In this document: positions 16,742 through 25,752 of the stretch, piece after piece | Position numbering within the stretch: position 1 is the first letter of the stretch | How the letters are laid out: every line of letters begins with the position of its first letter | Assembly: GCF_022568815.1 (NCBI RefSeq) | Contig: NZ_JAKZHX010000009.1 | Coordinates: 248,001 to 312,000 of the forward strand | DNA from: Undibacterium paludis | GTDB taxonomy: Bacteria; Pseudomonadota; Gammaproteobacteria; Burkholderiales; Burkholderiaceae_D | Direction of reading: 5' to 3' | Length of the DNA: 64,000 nt | Notes under the pieces: model-generated | Database searches by the model: none | The model's input: only the letters and a program-made list of their open reading frames with translations | What the model was told of the DNA's origin: nothing | Made by a program: the position numbers and the translations under genes

Positions 16742-17272
16742 ATGGAACTTACACCCGTCAAACAAAAATTTATCCTGCACTGGGGCGAAATGGGCACCTT
16801 ATGGGGGGTCAATCGTACAGTCAGCCAGATACATGCCTTGCTGTACGTGGTGGGTTGCCCCATGCAGGCAGAAGAGATTGCAGACACGCTGGGCGTAGCC
16901 CGTTCAAATGTGTCGAACTCGCTGAAAGAATTACAGAACTGGAAGCTGGTCAAGCTTGCCCATGTCATGGGTGACCGCCGCGCCCACTATGAAACCTCGC
17001 TGGATGTCTGGGAATTGTTCCGCACGGTAGTACGCGAACGCAAGGAGAGAGAATTCAATCCCACCATCACTACCCTGCAGCAATGCATGGACAGTCCCGA
17101 CCTGGATCAGGAAGACAAGGCTACTCAACTGAGAATTGCAGAAACCCTGGCCCTGATGAAGACGCTCACCAGCTGGACCGACGAAATGTTGCGACTGGAA
17201 CCCAGCACCCTGATGAAGCTACTGAAAATGGGGGCAACGGTACAAAAATTTGTCCGTGGGGAGGAAAAATGA
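16742..17272 (+). CDS. GbsR/MarR-family transcriptional regulator
   Basis: 176 aa. ATG 16742 is taken; a GTG two codons upstream would have a better-spaced AAGGA and is possible. The winged-helix part is at residues ~25-90 (VSQIHALLYVVGCPMQAEEIADTLGVARSNVSNSLKELQNW), with the recognition helix ARSNVSNSLKEL. The sequence around GDRRAHYET and the C-terminal amphipathic helices fits the GbsR subgroup (DUF2250/MarR_2 type). A palindrome covers its promoter (autoregulation inferred) and recurs before the downstream DCC/epimerase/DUF2269 operon, making that operon the likely target. The ligand is unknown. Confidence 0.85.
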   Translation: MELTPVKQKFILHWGEMGTLWGVNRTVSQIHALLYVVGCPMQAEEIADTLGVARSNVSNSLKELQNWKLVKLAHVMGDRRAHYETSLDVWELFRTVVRERKEREFNPTITTLQQCMDSPDLDQEDKATQLRIAETLALMKTLTSWTDEMLRLEPSTLMKLLKMGATVQKFVRGEEK

Positions 17273-17318
17273 GGCAGCTGCGCAAAAAGAAATGCTGATG
17301 CATTTTTTTTGACCAAAC

Positions 17319-17338
17319 ATTTCTGTCAAAACAGAAAT
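17319..17338. promoter_or_regulatory. Putative operator of the GbsR/MarR-type regulator (site 2)
   Basis: ATTTCTGTCAAAACAGAAAT is a perfect palindrome except for its central four bases. It shares 16 of 20 positions with site 1 at 16698-16717 (half-site ATTTCTGTC). It lies 34 bp before the start of the DCC protein gene, where an operator would overlap the promoter. Confidence 0.6.
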
Positions 17339-17371
17339 TACAGAAAATAATATCAGATAAAGAAAACCATC

Positions 17372-17809
17372 ATGACTGACTATCCACTGACCCTGCTATA
17401 TGACGCAACCTGCCCTGTCTGCAAACTTGAAATGGACAATTTAAAGGCGCGCGATCTTGATCATCAATTGCTTTTTGTTGATGCCTCTGCCCCCGACTTT
17501 GATGCCGGCAAGTATGCCTGCACCCAGGCAGAAGTAATGCGTGTCCTGCACGGCATCAAGCCAGATGGCAGCATAGTAAAAGGGGTTGAAGTGATACGAC
17601 TTGCCTATCGTGCTGCAGGCCTGGGCTGGATAACTGCAGTGACCGGTATCCCTTTATTAAAGCCGCTTTTTGACTGGGCTTATCAACATTTTGCCCTCAA
17701 TCGCCATCATATATCTGTCGTGTTTGCAGACCTCATCATCCATATTGCAGCCAAACGCGTAGAAAAACGCAGTCGTGCCTGCAAGAATGGCTATTGCACC
17801 ATCAAATAA
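17372..17809 (+). CDS. DCC-family thiol-disulfide oxidoreductase (DUF393)
   Basis: 145 aa. The N-terminus LLYDATCPVCKLEMDNL carries the family signature: Asp followed by CPVC (Cys14 and Cys17), as in the DxxCxxC proteins of DUF393, which have a thioredoxin-like fold. A central segment around LHGIKPDGSIVKGVEVI is also typical. It is the first gene of a three-gene operon (DCC, epimerase-DoxX fusion, DUF2269), preceded by the palindrome at 17319. No signal peptide, so it should be cytoplasmic. The redox partner is unknown; the neighbouring DoxX-type membrane domain is a reasonable candidate by position. Confidence 0.9.
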   Translation: MTDYPLTLLYDATCPVCKLEMDNLKARDLDHQLLFVDASAPDFDAGKYACTQAEVMRVLHGIKPDGSIVKGVEVIRLAYRAAGLGWITAVTGIPLLKPLFDWAYQHFALNRHHISVVFADLIIHIAAKRVEKRSRACKNGYCTIK

Positions 17810-17826
17810 AACACTTTGACTTAATC

Positions 17827-19149
17827 ATGAAGATACTTATCTGCGGCGCGAATGGCTTTCTTGGCAGGCATATCACTGCCAGCCTGCAAGATGCCGGCCA
17901 CGAAGTTTGCCTTGGTGTGCGAAAACTGAAACACCCTCGCCAGGTGCAGCAGGCACCTGCAGAAATTGCAGTCAATTTTGCCAGCGATACCAGCCCGGCC
18001 ATATGGGAAGCGCGCCTGCGACAAATGGGCAGGATAGACGTCATCATCAATGCTGTTGGCATATTCAATGAATCTGGCGCTGACAGTTTTGACGCAATTC
18101 ATCGCGACGGACCGATTGCCTTGTTCCAGGCAGCACAAGCCTGCGGCATCAAAACTGTCATACAAATATCAGCACTGGGTAGCAAAGAAGAAAGCAGTTG
18201 GGACACAGCACTGACACCCTATATGCGCAGCAAACGCGCTACAGATGACATGCTGATGCACAGTGATCTTAACTACCTGATACTGAGGCCATCGCTGGTG
18301 GTCGGCCTTGATGGCGGCAGCAGCCAGCTCTTCAGGAGCATGGCCAGCATGCCACTGACGATGCTGCCAGGCAGTGGTGATCAGCAGGTGCAGCCTGTGC
18401 ATGTTGATGATCTGTGCACGGTGATCAATCACTGGCTGGCAGATCCGGCCAGGCAAAAGCAGATATTGCATGCGGTAGGTCCCGTAGCCATGTCTTACCG
18501 GCAAATGCTGGAAAACTATCGCACCGCCATGGGCATGCCGCCACAGTATATGATAGAGCTGCCCATGCCAGTCATGCGTGCCATCAGCAGATGTGCCAGC
18601 CTGCTACCCGCCAGCGTGCTGACACCAGACAGTCTGCACATGCTTGAGCAAGGCAATGTCGCCGATGCGGCAGCATTTGCAACACAATTGGGTACTCCGG
18701 CAAAATCAGCGAAGGACTGGTTCAAGGGCATACCGGCGCAAATGCTGGCCAGTGCAGCCATTGCCCATTGGAGCCAGCCTCTATTTCGCTATGTGCTGGC
18801 ACTGATCTGGTTTGTTACCGCCGCCTTGTCGTTTGGTATTTACCCGATACCAGCAAGCCTGGCCTTGTTGCAACCTCTGGGTTTAAGTGGCACAGCAGCC
18901 CTGCTAACACTGATGGCGGCATCAAGCCTGGATCTTTGCCTGGGCATCGCAAGCTTGCTGTGGCCCAGACGCCTGTTATGGCTGATGCAGATTGGCCTGA
19001 TTACCGGTTACAGCATCATTATTGCCCTGTTTTCGCCAGAATATTATTTACATCCTTTTGGTCCCATACTGAAAAATCTGCCGATACTGGCTGTCCTCGC
19101 TTATTTATACGCTCATCAAAGAGATTCAACACAAAGAGAAACAAAATGA
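17827..19149 (+). CDS. SDR-family epimerase/reductase fused to a DoxX-like membrane domain
   Basis: 440 aa. Residues 1-300 form an atypical short-chain dehydrogenase: the glycine motif GANGFLG at 7-13 binds NAD(P), followed by DVIINAVGIFNES and a Tyr/Lys-type region (YMRSKRATDDML). Residues ~310-430 are four hydrophobic segments (PLFRYVLALIWFVTAALS, PLGLSGTAALLTLMAAS, LMQIGLITGYSIIIALF, ILAVLAYLYA) resembling DoxX/DoxD-like membrane proteins. The fusion would place the dehydrogenase at the inner face of the membrane. It lies 17 bp after the DCC gene and overlaps the next gene by four bases (ATGA). Substrate unknown; many such proteins are annotated as NAD-dependent epimerases acting with quinones. 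Confidence 0.87.
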   Translation: MKILICGANGFLGRHITASLQDAGHEVCLGVRKLKHPRQVQQAPAEIAVNFASDTSPAIWEARLRQMGRIDVIINAVGIFNESGADSFDAIHRDGPIALFQAAQACGIKTVIQISALGSKEESSWDTALTPYMRSKRATDDMLMHSDLNYLILRPSLVVGLDGGSSQLFRSMASMPLTMLPGSGDQQVQPVHVDDLCTVINHWLADPARQKQILHAVGPVAMSYRQMLENYRTAMGMPPQYMIELPMPVMRAISRCASLLPASVLTPDSLHMLEQGNVADAAAFATQLGTPAKSAKDWFKGIPAQMLASAAIAHWSQPLFRYVLALIWFVTAALSFGIYPIPASLALLQPLGLSGTAALLTLMAASSLDLCLGIASLLWPRRLLWLMQIGLITGYSIIIALFSPEYYLHPFGPILKNLPILAVLAYLYAHQRDSTQRETK

Positions 19150-19616
19150 ACACTTATCTTTTGCTCAAAACCATCCATATCCTGTCGTCTGTTTTACTGG
19201 TGGGGACAGGTTTTGGTTCAGCCTTCTATATGTTTTTTACAAATCGCAGCAAAAACTTCCAGGCGCAAGTCGTGGTAGCGCGCCTGGTTGTGCTGGCAGA
19301 CTGGTGCTTTACCACACCTGCCGTGATCATACAGCCACTGACAGGCTTTGCCATGGTCCATATGGCGGGCTGGCCCATGAATACACCATGGATCATGTGG
19401 TCATTTATTCTCTACCTGTTTGCAGGCGCATGCTGGCTGCCTGTGGTCTGGTTGCAGATACGCATGAAAGTCATACTGGAACAAACCAATGCCAATGGTG
19501 GCGCATTGCCAGCGCTTTATTGGCGTTATGCCAGAACCTGGGAATATCTTGGCTATCCAGCCTTCATCGCCATGATAGGCGTGTATTACCTGATGGTGAA
19601 CAAACCGGCTCTCTAA
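19146..19616 (+). CDS. DUF2269 family integral membrane protein
   Basis: 156 aa. ATG 19146 overlaps the preceding stop (ATGA), so translation is coupled to the epimerase-DoxX gene. There are four predicted membrane helices: TIHILSSVLLVGTGFGSAFY (10-29), LADWCFTTPAVIIQPLTGFA (50-69), PWIMWSFILYLFAGACWLP (~81-100) and GYPAFIAMIGVYYLMV (~137-152). The His near residue 11 and the overall plan match DUF2269 (PF10027). It is the last gene of the three-gene operon, followed by a hairpin. Function unknown; the operon suggests a small membrane redox unit. Confidence 0.88.
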   Translation: MNTYLLLKTIHILSSVLLVGTGFGSAFYMFFTNRSKNFQAQVVVARLVVLADWCFTTPAVIIQPLTGFAMVHMAGWPMNTPWIMWSFILYLFAGACWLPVVWLQIRMKVILEQTNANGGALPALYWRYARTWEYLGYPAFIAMIGVYYLMVNKPAL

Positions 19617-19620
19617 AGTA

Positions 19621-19656
19621 AATGCCCCAATGACGTCATTGTCACCGGGGCATTGA
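19621..19656 (+). terminator. Hairpin after the DUF2269 operon
   Basis: AATGCCCC pairs with GGGGCATT around a 16-base loop that is itself palindromic (AATGACGTCATT). It sits 5 bases after the operon stop, with no T-run behind it. Probably a 3'-end structure or factor-aided terminator. Confidence 0.55.
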
Positions 19657-19694
19657 GTGCAGGCTGCGATTTCCAGTAAGAGTTCAAATCAGGA

Positions 19695-20426
19695 TCATGC
19701 ACCTCTCACATGTGTGGTCGCCTGCACCATTTCATGTACATCATTGGTCATGACAGCCAGAAAACCAAGTAGCACCAGGTAATAGACAGCATAGGTAAAA
19801 CGTACTTCTGCTGACAGGTCATAGTAGGCTTTGTTTTCTTCCGCTTCAGGATCATATTTCCAGGCGCGCCAGAGTTGTGGCCATGCCATTATGCCTATCA
19901 GTATCAACATCGGGCTGGGGCGATAATAAAACAATGCAAGCAATACAGGTACGCCGACAAACCAGATTCGCGGCGTCAACACTGCGGTAATGCGCCCACC
20001 ATCGAAAGGCGACAGCGGAATCATATTGAACAGGTTGAGGAAAAACCCTGAATAAGAAATCGCCAGCAATAAATCACTGTTGTAGTTACGAGCCAGAAAA
20101 TAGCAAAGTATGGACGCTACCGTTCCTGCCAGCGGCCCACCAAGTCCAACATAGGCCTCGGTCTCAGCATTGTGTGGCATTTCTTTCAACTCTATCCACG
20201 CCCCCAGAAAGGGGATGAAGGTGGGCAAGCCAACATTCAAACCACGCTGACGTGCGGCGATATAATGCCCCATTTCATGCGCAAACAGCAGCAAGACAAA
20301 TCCAACCGCATACCACCAGCCAAAAATCCAGGAATAAATCACCACGGAGATCAGCATGGTGCCGCCCGAAGTCAGCAATTTGCCAAACTTGACACCCGAA
20401 AATAACAGGAAAAGCAGTTTCATCAT
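19695..20426 (-). CDS. Site-2-protease-family (M50) membrane metalloprotease
   Basis: 243 aa polytopic protein. LFAHEMGHYIAARQRG (residues ~48-63) contains the HExxH zinc motif within a membrane helix, and NMIPLSPFDGGRI (~142-154) carries the second conserved Asp motif (NxxPxxxxDGG), together forming the intramembrane protease active site. It lacks the PDZ domain of RseP, so it is the compact SpoIVFB/YdiL-like type. It is downstream of the DUF2167 gene (46 bp) on the same strand and probably co-transcribed. Substrate unknown. Two consecutive ATG codons (20426, 20423) are both possible starts. Confidence 0.88.
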   Translation of the reverse strand: MMKLLFLLFSGVKFGKLLTSGGTMLISVVIYSWIFGWWYAVGFVLLLFAHEMGHYIAARQRGLNVGLPTFIPFLGAWIELKEMPHNAETEAYVGLGGPLAGTVASILCYFLARNYNSDLLLAISYSGFFLNLFNMIPLSPFDGGRITAVLTPRIWFVGVPVLLALFYYRPSPMLILIGIMAWPQLWRAWKYDPEAEENKAYYDLSAEVRFTYAVYYLVLLGFLAVMTNDVHEMVQATTHVRGA

Positions 20427-20472
20427 GATGCTGTCACGCTTTGTATATATGTCTTAAGAAGCAGGGCAAGGC

Positions 20473-21354
20473 TTAATCCTTCTTGCGGCCGAACAGTTTG
20501 CCTATCATCGCGCCCCCGCCAACAACAGCAACCAGGATCAGCTTGGCAAACTTGGCGAGAAAAGCAAAGAGGATGGCAAACAAACCCAGTTTTTTTGCAG
20601 CCACACCGGCCACCAGCGCAGCCAGGCCATATTCAGCCACCCGGTCAGTACTGATATTGAAATCGCCATAGCGTTTGCCATCGGTAAATTCCAGTTGTCC
20701 CAGCAAATTCTTGGCGATGGTTTTTTGCTGCGGCAGGTCTTTCAAGTCTGTCACCAGGTTCAGGCTGATGTAGCCTTCGCGTCCCAGGGCATAGGTGTTG
20801 TAATTGACGCCCTGCTCACTGTTTTGGCCCTGCTTGTCTTTGGTGATGGCGGACCAGACCAATCTGTGGGTGGGTGCTTCATAGTTCGGTTTTTCTGCCC
20901 AGCCGACCAACTCCATTTCAGGTATGCCACGCTGGCGACGCTCTTTGTTGCCTTCTTCCGTGCCCTCTTTCAGGCTTTTAAGCAAATCATCGGCATTCCA
21001 GTCCTTGGCATCATCGTCCTTGATATAACCGGATTTTTCATAGCGGGCAACGATGATCCAGTTACCCTGTTCAGGCAAGACAACGCCGAGCAGGTCCGGA
21101 TCAGCGGAGTTGCCCATGGCATGCATGAGACGGCCCGCCTCAGGCATAGGGACAAAAACTTCACCAGCCGGCACTTTCAATACTGCCTGATCGATCAATT
21201 TTATTTCAACGGGGCCAGGCTGCATTACCTTCTTCACCGCCTCAAAGGCTGCATTGGCTTCTGCCCTTGCAGCATCATTTTGGGCATGAGCAAAATGGCC
21301 AGAAAAAGTTAAAAGAAAGATTGCGACCCACCTCAGATACCGCTTATGCATCAT
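20473..21354 (-). CDS. DUF2167 family exported membrane-anchored protein
   Basis: 293 aa. ATG 21354 (or 21351) follows AGGGAAAAC, a suitable RBS. A signal peptide ends at HAQN near residue 25. The body matches DUF2167 (PF09935): EVFVPMPEAGRLMHAMGN, WIIVARYEKSGYIKDDDAKDWNADDLL and MELVGWAEKPNYE are typical blocks. A C-terminal Ala/Leu-rich helix (about residues 245-285) ends with a Lys/Arg-rich tail, so the protein is anchored with most of it in the periplasm. It lies upstream of an M50 protease gene, an arrangement suggesting that the protease may act on or with it; this is inferred. Confidence 0.88.
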   Translation of the reverse strand: MMHKRYLRWVAIFLLTFSGHFAHAQNDAARAEANAAFEAVKKVMQPGPVEIKLIDQAVLKVPAGEVFVPMPEAGRLMHAMGNSADPDLLGVVLPEQGNWIIVARYEKSGYIKDDDAKDWNADDLLKSLKEGTEEGNKERRQRGIPEMELVGWAEKPNYEAPTHRLVWSAITKDKQGQNSEQGVNYNTYALGREGYISLNLVTDLKDLPQQKTIAKNLLGQLEFTDGKRYGDFNISTDRVAEYGLAALVAGVAAKKLGLFAILFAFLAKFAKLILVAVVGGGAMIGKLFGRKKD

Positions 21355-21606
21355 GTTTTCCCTGTAAATTTATATTTTCATTATTCTTTATGGCAAGTCA
21401 CTTCGACTTCGATTTTGTGCTTTGCTCAGCAACCTCTTTGTGCACTTCATTTTCATAAAGATAAGCATAATGCCTTGAAGCCTGGCCTAAATCAAATCAG
21501 GTTTTACCAGGATACGCGGCATTAGCGTCCATAAGCAGTAAAATACCGGACTTAGTCTCAGCAACGACAGGCATGCAGGCACCTCAGCCTTGCAGAATGC
21601 AAAACC

Positions 21607-22683
21607 ATGACCAGACCAGACAGCAATAACAACATCTCAGCCGATAGCAACAATCCAGGCTTTACCAGTTTGTCAGCCAGCGCCGTCAGCCTGGCGCAGC
21701 AGCATGTGCAGGACATACTGAAACTGGCCTTTGAGCATACTGCACAGCAGGCAGCAGTACTGGTCTATGACAAACGCAGTGAGCTGGCCGAGGCGCTGAT
21801 GCTGGCCTATAGCGCCTGTCTGCCACAAGCACAGAAGATTGACTTTGATGCAGAGACACCAGAATTCATCCTGAGCGCACTCAATGCGCTGTCAGCATCC
21901 GACCTGGTTATCCTGGTGCAATCGACAAATTTCAGGCTGGAAGCCTATCGTCTGCGGGTGGAGTTGTTCAAGCGCGGCCTGAAAGTCATAGAACATCCGC
22001 ACCTGGCTCGCATGTCCGGGCAAGAAGCCCTGCACTACATAGAATCATTGGCCTATGATGCAGATTATTATCGCGGCACCGGCAACGCACTCAAACAAAA
22101 AATCGATGCTGCCAGCAGCGGTGTCATTGATAGCGGCGGTGCAAAACTGGTGTTCGGCGGCCGTTTTGAACCGGCCAAGCTCAATGTGGGCGACTATCGC
22201 GAAATGAACAATGTCGGCGGTCAATTCCCTATTGGCGAAGTATTTACAGAGTCTGTAGACCTGGAAGACGTCAACGGTCAGGTGCGCATCTTTGCCTTTG
22301 GCGATACCAGCTTCAAGGTCAACCAGCCTGCTTCACCTATCACCCTGGTGGTGGAAAAAGGCCAGGTCGTGGACACCATCAATACCACCCCTGAGTTTGA
22401 GCAGGTCCTGGCAAATATCCGCGCTGACGACAGGGTGGTCTGGGTACGCGAACTGGGTTTTGGTATGAATCGTGCGTTTTCCAAAGACAGGACCGTCCGC
22501 GACATCGGTACTTACGAACGTATGTGTGGCGTACACCTGTCACTTGGCGCCAAGCATGGCAGTTACGCCAAACCCCATATCAAACGTGGTGAAGGCAGGC
22601 ACCACGTCGATGTATTTGCTGTTACCGAAGCAGTAAGACTGGACAATGAAGTCGTCTATAAAGATGGCGCCTGGGTAGTCTGA
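21607..22683 (+). CDS. M29-like aminopeptidase family protein
   Basis: 358 aa. The C-terminal half resembles the M29 aminopeptidase (AmpS/AmpT) active site: PIGEVFTESV (Glu), RELGFGMNRAF (Glu), GVHLSLGAKHGSYAKPH (His) and GRHHVDVF (His and Asp) match the order of the five metal ligands. The N-terminal ~120 residues are less similar to M29, with an extra helical leader of ~25 residues. No signal peptide, so cytoplasmic. The ligand pattern suggests a co-catalytic metal site and activity on peptide N-termini. It is separated from metG by 170 bp. The family assignment is by motif only, and an uncharacterised sister family is possible. Confidence 0.7.
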   Translation: MTRPDSNNNISADSNNPGFTSLSASAVSLAQQHVQDILKLAFEHTAQQAAVLVYDKRSELAEALMLAYSACLPQAQKIDFDAETPEFILSALNALSASDLVILVQSTNFRLEAYRLRVELFKRGLKVIEHPHLARMSGQEALHYIESLAYDADYYRGTGNALKQKIDAASSGVIDSGGAKLVFGGRFEPAKLNVGDYREMNNVGGQFPIGEVFTESVDLEDVNGQVRIFAFGDTSFKVNQPASPITLVVEKGQVVDTINTTPEFEQVLANIRADDRVVWVRELGFGMNRAFSKDRTVRDIGTYERMCGVHLSLGAKHGSYAKPHIKRGEGRHHVDVFAVTEAVRLDNEVVYKDGAWVV

Positions 22684-22852
22684 CCTCCCTGGCGGCAGGC
22701 AGCAATTGCCAAAAGCCGATACAATCAGTCTAGATGTTATCAATAAAGCATAAAATTTCTTGCTTCCAGCCAAACACGGGGCAAAGCGGCTTCAATTTGC
22801 CCGTTCGCTGTTAGAATATTACCCTTGTCCGTTCTTGAAAAGTGCATCAACC

Positions 22853-24907
22853 ATGACCCGTAAGCTGTTCGTTACCACTGCCCTGCCGTACGCTAATGCG
22901 CCCTTCCACCTTGGTCACATCATGGAATATATCCAGGCTGACATCTGGGTAAGGCATCAGCGAATGTCTGGCAATGAGGTACATTTCGTCGGGGCAGATG
23001 ACGCACACGGTGCGCCTATCATGATTGCGGCTGAAAAAGCCGGTATCACACCACAGGAATTTGTCGCGCAGATCGCTGCCGGCCGCAAGCAGTACCTTGA
23101 CGGCTTTCATATTCAGTTTGATAACTGGCACTCCACCGATGGTGAAGAAAATCACCAGCTATCACAAGACATCTATCGCAAACTGAAATCTGCCGGCTTC
23201 ATCACCAGCAAAACCATAGAACAGTTCTTTGACCCGGTCAAAAACATGTTCCTGCCTGATCGTTACATCAAGGGCGAATGTCCGAAATGCGGCGCCAAGG
23301 ACCAATATGGCGATTCCTGCGAAGTCTGCAGCGCTGTCTATGCGCCGACTGACCTGAAAAACCCATACTCCGTTCTGACCGGTGCGACACCTGTCATGAA
23401 ATCGTCCGAGCATTTCTTTTTCAAGCTGTCCGATGAAAAATGTGTGGAATTCCTGCGCGGCTGGGCCCTGCAAGATAACCGCCTGCAATCTGAAGTGGCC
23501 AACAAATGCAAGGAATGGCTGGAAGGTGAAGGCGGCCTTGGCGATTGGGACATCAGTCGTGATGCGCCGTACTTCGGTATAGAAATCCCGGATCAGCCGG
23601 GCAAATACTTCTATGTCTGGCTGGATGCACCTGTTGGTTACCTGGCTTCGCTGAAAAACTACTTTGGCAAGACTGGCCGCGATTTTGACGCCTTCATGGC
23701 AGACCCGACGACCGAGCAAATCCATTTCATCGGCAAGGACATCACCTATTTCCACACCCTGTTCTGGCCTGCGATGCTGAAGTTCTCCGGTTACAAGACA
23801 CCGGACAATGTATATGCCCACGGCTTTGTGACGGTATCGGGCGAAAAAATGTCGAAGTCACGCGGTACCGGCATTTCTCCCTTGCGCTACCTGGAAATCG
23901 GCATGAATCCTGAATGGCTGCGCTATTACTTCGCCGCCAAGCTCAATGCCAAGGTGGAAGACCTGGACATGAATCCCGAAGATTTTGTCGCCCGCGTCAA
24001 TGCAGACCTGATCGGCAAATACATCAACATTGCCAGCCGTGCAGCAGGCTTTATCGCCAAGCGCTTCGATGGCATCGTGGCAACTGACTGGGCAACGGCA
24101 GATGATGCCTACCTCAATAACCTGCGCAATGTTGCGCCAGAAATCCAGTCCCTGTTTGAAGCACGTGAATACGGCAAAGCCCTGCGCCTGGCCATGGAAC
24201 AGGCTGACCTGGTCAATGCCTACGTCGATGCCAACAAACCCTGGGAACTGGCGAAGAAGCCTGAGAACGACGCCAGACTGCAGGAAGTATGCAGCCGCTT
24301 GCTTGAAGCCTTCCGCATCCTGACCATCTTCCTGAAACCGGTCTTGCCACAACTGGCAACACAGGTAGAAGCACAATTGAACATCGCCCCGCTGCAATGG
24401 GCAGATGTGGCCACACCTTTGCCACATCAGCACAAGATCAATCCTTACACCCACCTCATGCAAAGGGTGGACCTGAAGATATTTGATGACTTGTTTGATG
24501 CACCGGCACCAACGACCACTACTGCGGCTGCGACCGAAGCAGCAAATGACATTGAAGCCCTGGCCGAAGAAATCAAGATTGATGATTTTGCCAAGGTCGA
24601 CCTGCGCATCGCCAAGATCGTCAATTGCGAGCACGTGGAAGGCTCGGACAAGCTCCTGCGCCTGACGCTGGATGTCGGCGAAGGCAGCACCCGCAATGTG
24701 TTCTCAGGTATCAAATCAGCGTACCAGCCAGAACAACTGATAGGCAAGTTCACTGTCATGGTGGCTAACCTGGCGCCGCGCAAGATGAAGTTTGGCATGT
24801 CGGAAGGCATGGTACTGGCGGCATCTGCTGCTGATGAGAAAGCCAATCCAGGCCTGTACATACTGGAAGCCTGGCCAGGCGCGCAGCCGGGCATGCGCGT
24901 TCGCTGA
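22853..24907 (+). CDS. metG: Methionyl-tRNA synthetase
   Basis: 684 aa from ATG 22853 ([20 protein letters not shown]); the longer open frame from 22760 is not conserved-looking. The HIGH motif is HLGH (19-22). The zinc knuckle CPKC...CEVC at ~143-160 places it in the MetRS1 type, and the KMSKS loop is [10 protein letters not shown] at ~331. A C-terminal EMAP-II-like tRNA-binding domain starts near residue 578 ([15 protein letters not shown]) and mediates dimerisation. Essential for charging both initiator and elongator tRNA-Met. A GNAT gene follows 21 bp downstream, possibly in the same transcript. Confidence 0.98.
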   Translation: MTRKLFVTTALPYANAPFHLGHIMEYIQADIWVRHQRMSGNEVHFVGADDAHGAPIMIAAEKAGITPQEFVAQIAAGRKQYLDGFHIQFDNWHSTDGEENHQLSQDIYRKLKSAGFITSKTIEQFFDPVKNMFLPDRYIKGECPKCGAKDQYGDSCEVCSAVYAPTDLKNPYSVLTGATPVMKSSEHFFFKLSDEKCVEFLRGWALQDNRLQSEVANKCKEWLEGEGGLGDWDISRDAPYFGIEIPDQPGKYFYVWLDAPVGYLASLKNYFGKTGRDFDAFMADPTTEQIHFIGKDITYFHTLFWPAMLKFSGYKTPDNVYAHGFVTVSGEKMSKSRGTGISPLRYLEIGMNPEWLRYYFAAKLNAKVEDLDMNPEDFVARVNADLIGKYINIASRAAGFIAKRFDGIVATDWATADDAYLNNLRNVAPEIQSLFEAREYGKALRLAMEQADLVNAYVDANKPWELAKKPENDARLQEVCSRLLEAFRILTIFLKPVLPQLATQVEAQLNIAPLQWADVATPLPHQHKINPYTHLMQRVDLKIFDDLFDAPAPTTTTAAATEAANDIEALAEEIKIDDFAKVDLRIAKIVNCEHVEGSDKLLRLTLDVGEGSTRNVFSGIKSAYQPEQLIGKFTVMVANLAPRKMKFGMSEGMVLAASAADEKANPGLYILEAWPGAQPGMRVR

Positions 24908-24928
24908 CATGGCAATTGCGGCAGCAAT

Positions 24929-25408
24929 ATGAATATTGTCGTTCGCGAAGCAAGGATTGAAGATGCGCAATTGATTGCGCATCTTACGCGTAGTTGCTGG
25001 GCCAATAAAGTCGCATCCACCTCCAGCGGTCATGTAGAAAGCAGTGAGCGTGTCTGCAATGATCTCATGCTGGGCGGAGGTTTCGTCTTGTTACTCGACG
25101 ATGAACCCGTAGGTTCAGTACGCTGGCTGCCGCTTGAAGCGGCCGGCAATTGCTGGGAAATGCTGCGCATGGGCGTATTGCCCGCCTTTCGCGGTACGGC
25201 TCTGTCCCAGCATTTGCTGGAAGCTGTCATCCATGCAGCCCAGACAGCAGGCATAGAAGAACTGCGGCTCGGGGTGCGTAGCGATCAACCACGCTTGCTG
25301 GACTTGTATGCCGCCTTTGAGTTTGCACTGGCGCCTGAACTGGAATACTCTCAAGCCAATCCAGACGAACCCGCACCCCATGTTATGCGGCGCTTTCTCA
25401 AAAACTAG
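24929..25408 (+). CDS. GNAT family N-acetyltransferase
   Basis: 159 aa single-domain GNAT. The acetyl-CoA-binding motif A is LRMGVLPAFRGTALSQHLLEAV (residues ~73-94), preceded by the beta strand PVGSVRWLPLE and followed by IEELRLGVRSDQPRLLDLYAAFEF, the usual motif B. It starts 21 bp after metG and might be co-transcribed. The acceptor substrate (amine, peptide or antibiotic) cannot be read from sequence. An imperfect inverted repeat (25428-25471) and the 175-bp repeat element lie downstream. Confidence 0.87.
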   Translation: MNIVVREARIEDAQLIAHLTRSCWANKVASTSSGHVESSERVCNDLMLGGGFVLLLDDEPVGSVRWLPLEAAGNCWEMLRMGVLPAFRGTALSQHLLEAVIHAAQTAGIEELRLGVRSDQPRLLDLYAAFEFALAPELEYSQANPDEPAPHVMRRFLKN

Positions 25409-25504
25409 AGAAATCGGCATAATTGTGCCTGTCAGATATATTTTAGGTATACTCCTCTATATCCGGACAGGGATGCCTGCATAACTTGCCATTCTATTTA
25501 TGGT

Positions 25505-25679
25505 TAGTGGACTGTAACAGTAAAAGCGGAAGTGAAAGACATGTGCCCGGCGAATCAGGACAAGGCAAGGTGTTGACAAATAAGCACAGCGATAGCGGGG
25601 CTATCGCGCGTATTTGCAACGCCGCCCTGGTCGCCGCGCACATGGCAGGCACTTCGCTTTTCACTGTTACAGTCCACTA
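25505..25679. repeat. 175-bp palindromic MITE-like repeat, copy 1
   Basis: Starts TAGTGGACTGTAACAGTAAA and ends with its imperfect reverse complement ...TTTTCACTGTTACAGTCCACTA. Inner parts pair too: CATGTGCCCGGCGA with TCGCCGCGCACATG, GTTGACAAATA with TATTTGCAAC, and the apex GCGATAGC-GGG-GCTATCGC. The whole element can therefore fold into one long hairpin. A second copy of exactly the same length lies at 63215-63389 (11 differences by my count). It sits between a GNAT gene and pepP. A TA at each end would fit TA target duplication as in IS630/Tc1-type elements; no transposase is present in the window. Confidence 0.88.
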
Positions 25680-25752
25680 GTAATGACGCATCCTGAATCC
25701 ATCCTATTCAAAAAAACACCGCTCTTCTCAGCACTGATTTGGACATATATCC

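Noticed and set aside
25486-25680. Short open frame inside repeat copy 1 (64 codons)
   Set aside because: It follows the repeat's palindrome, and the frame in copy 2 differs. Two single-base changes per arm do not look like coding constraint.
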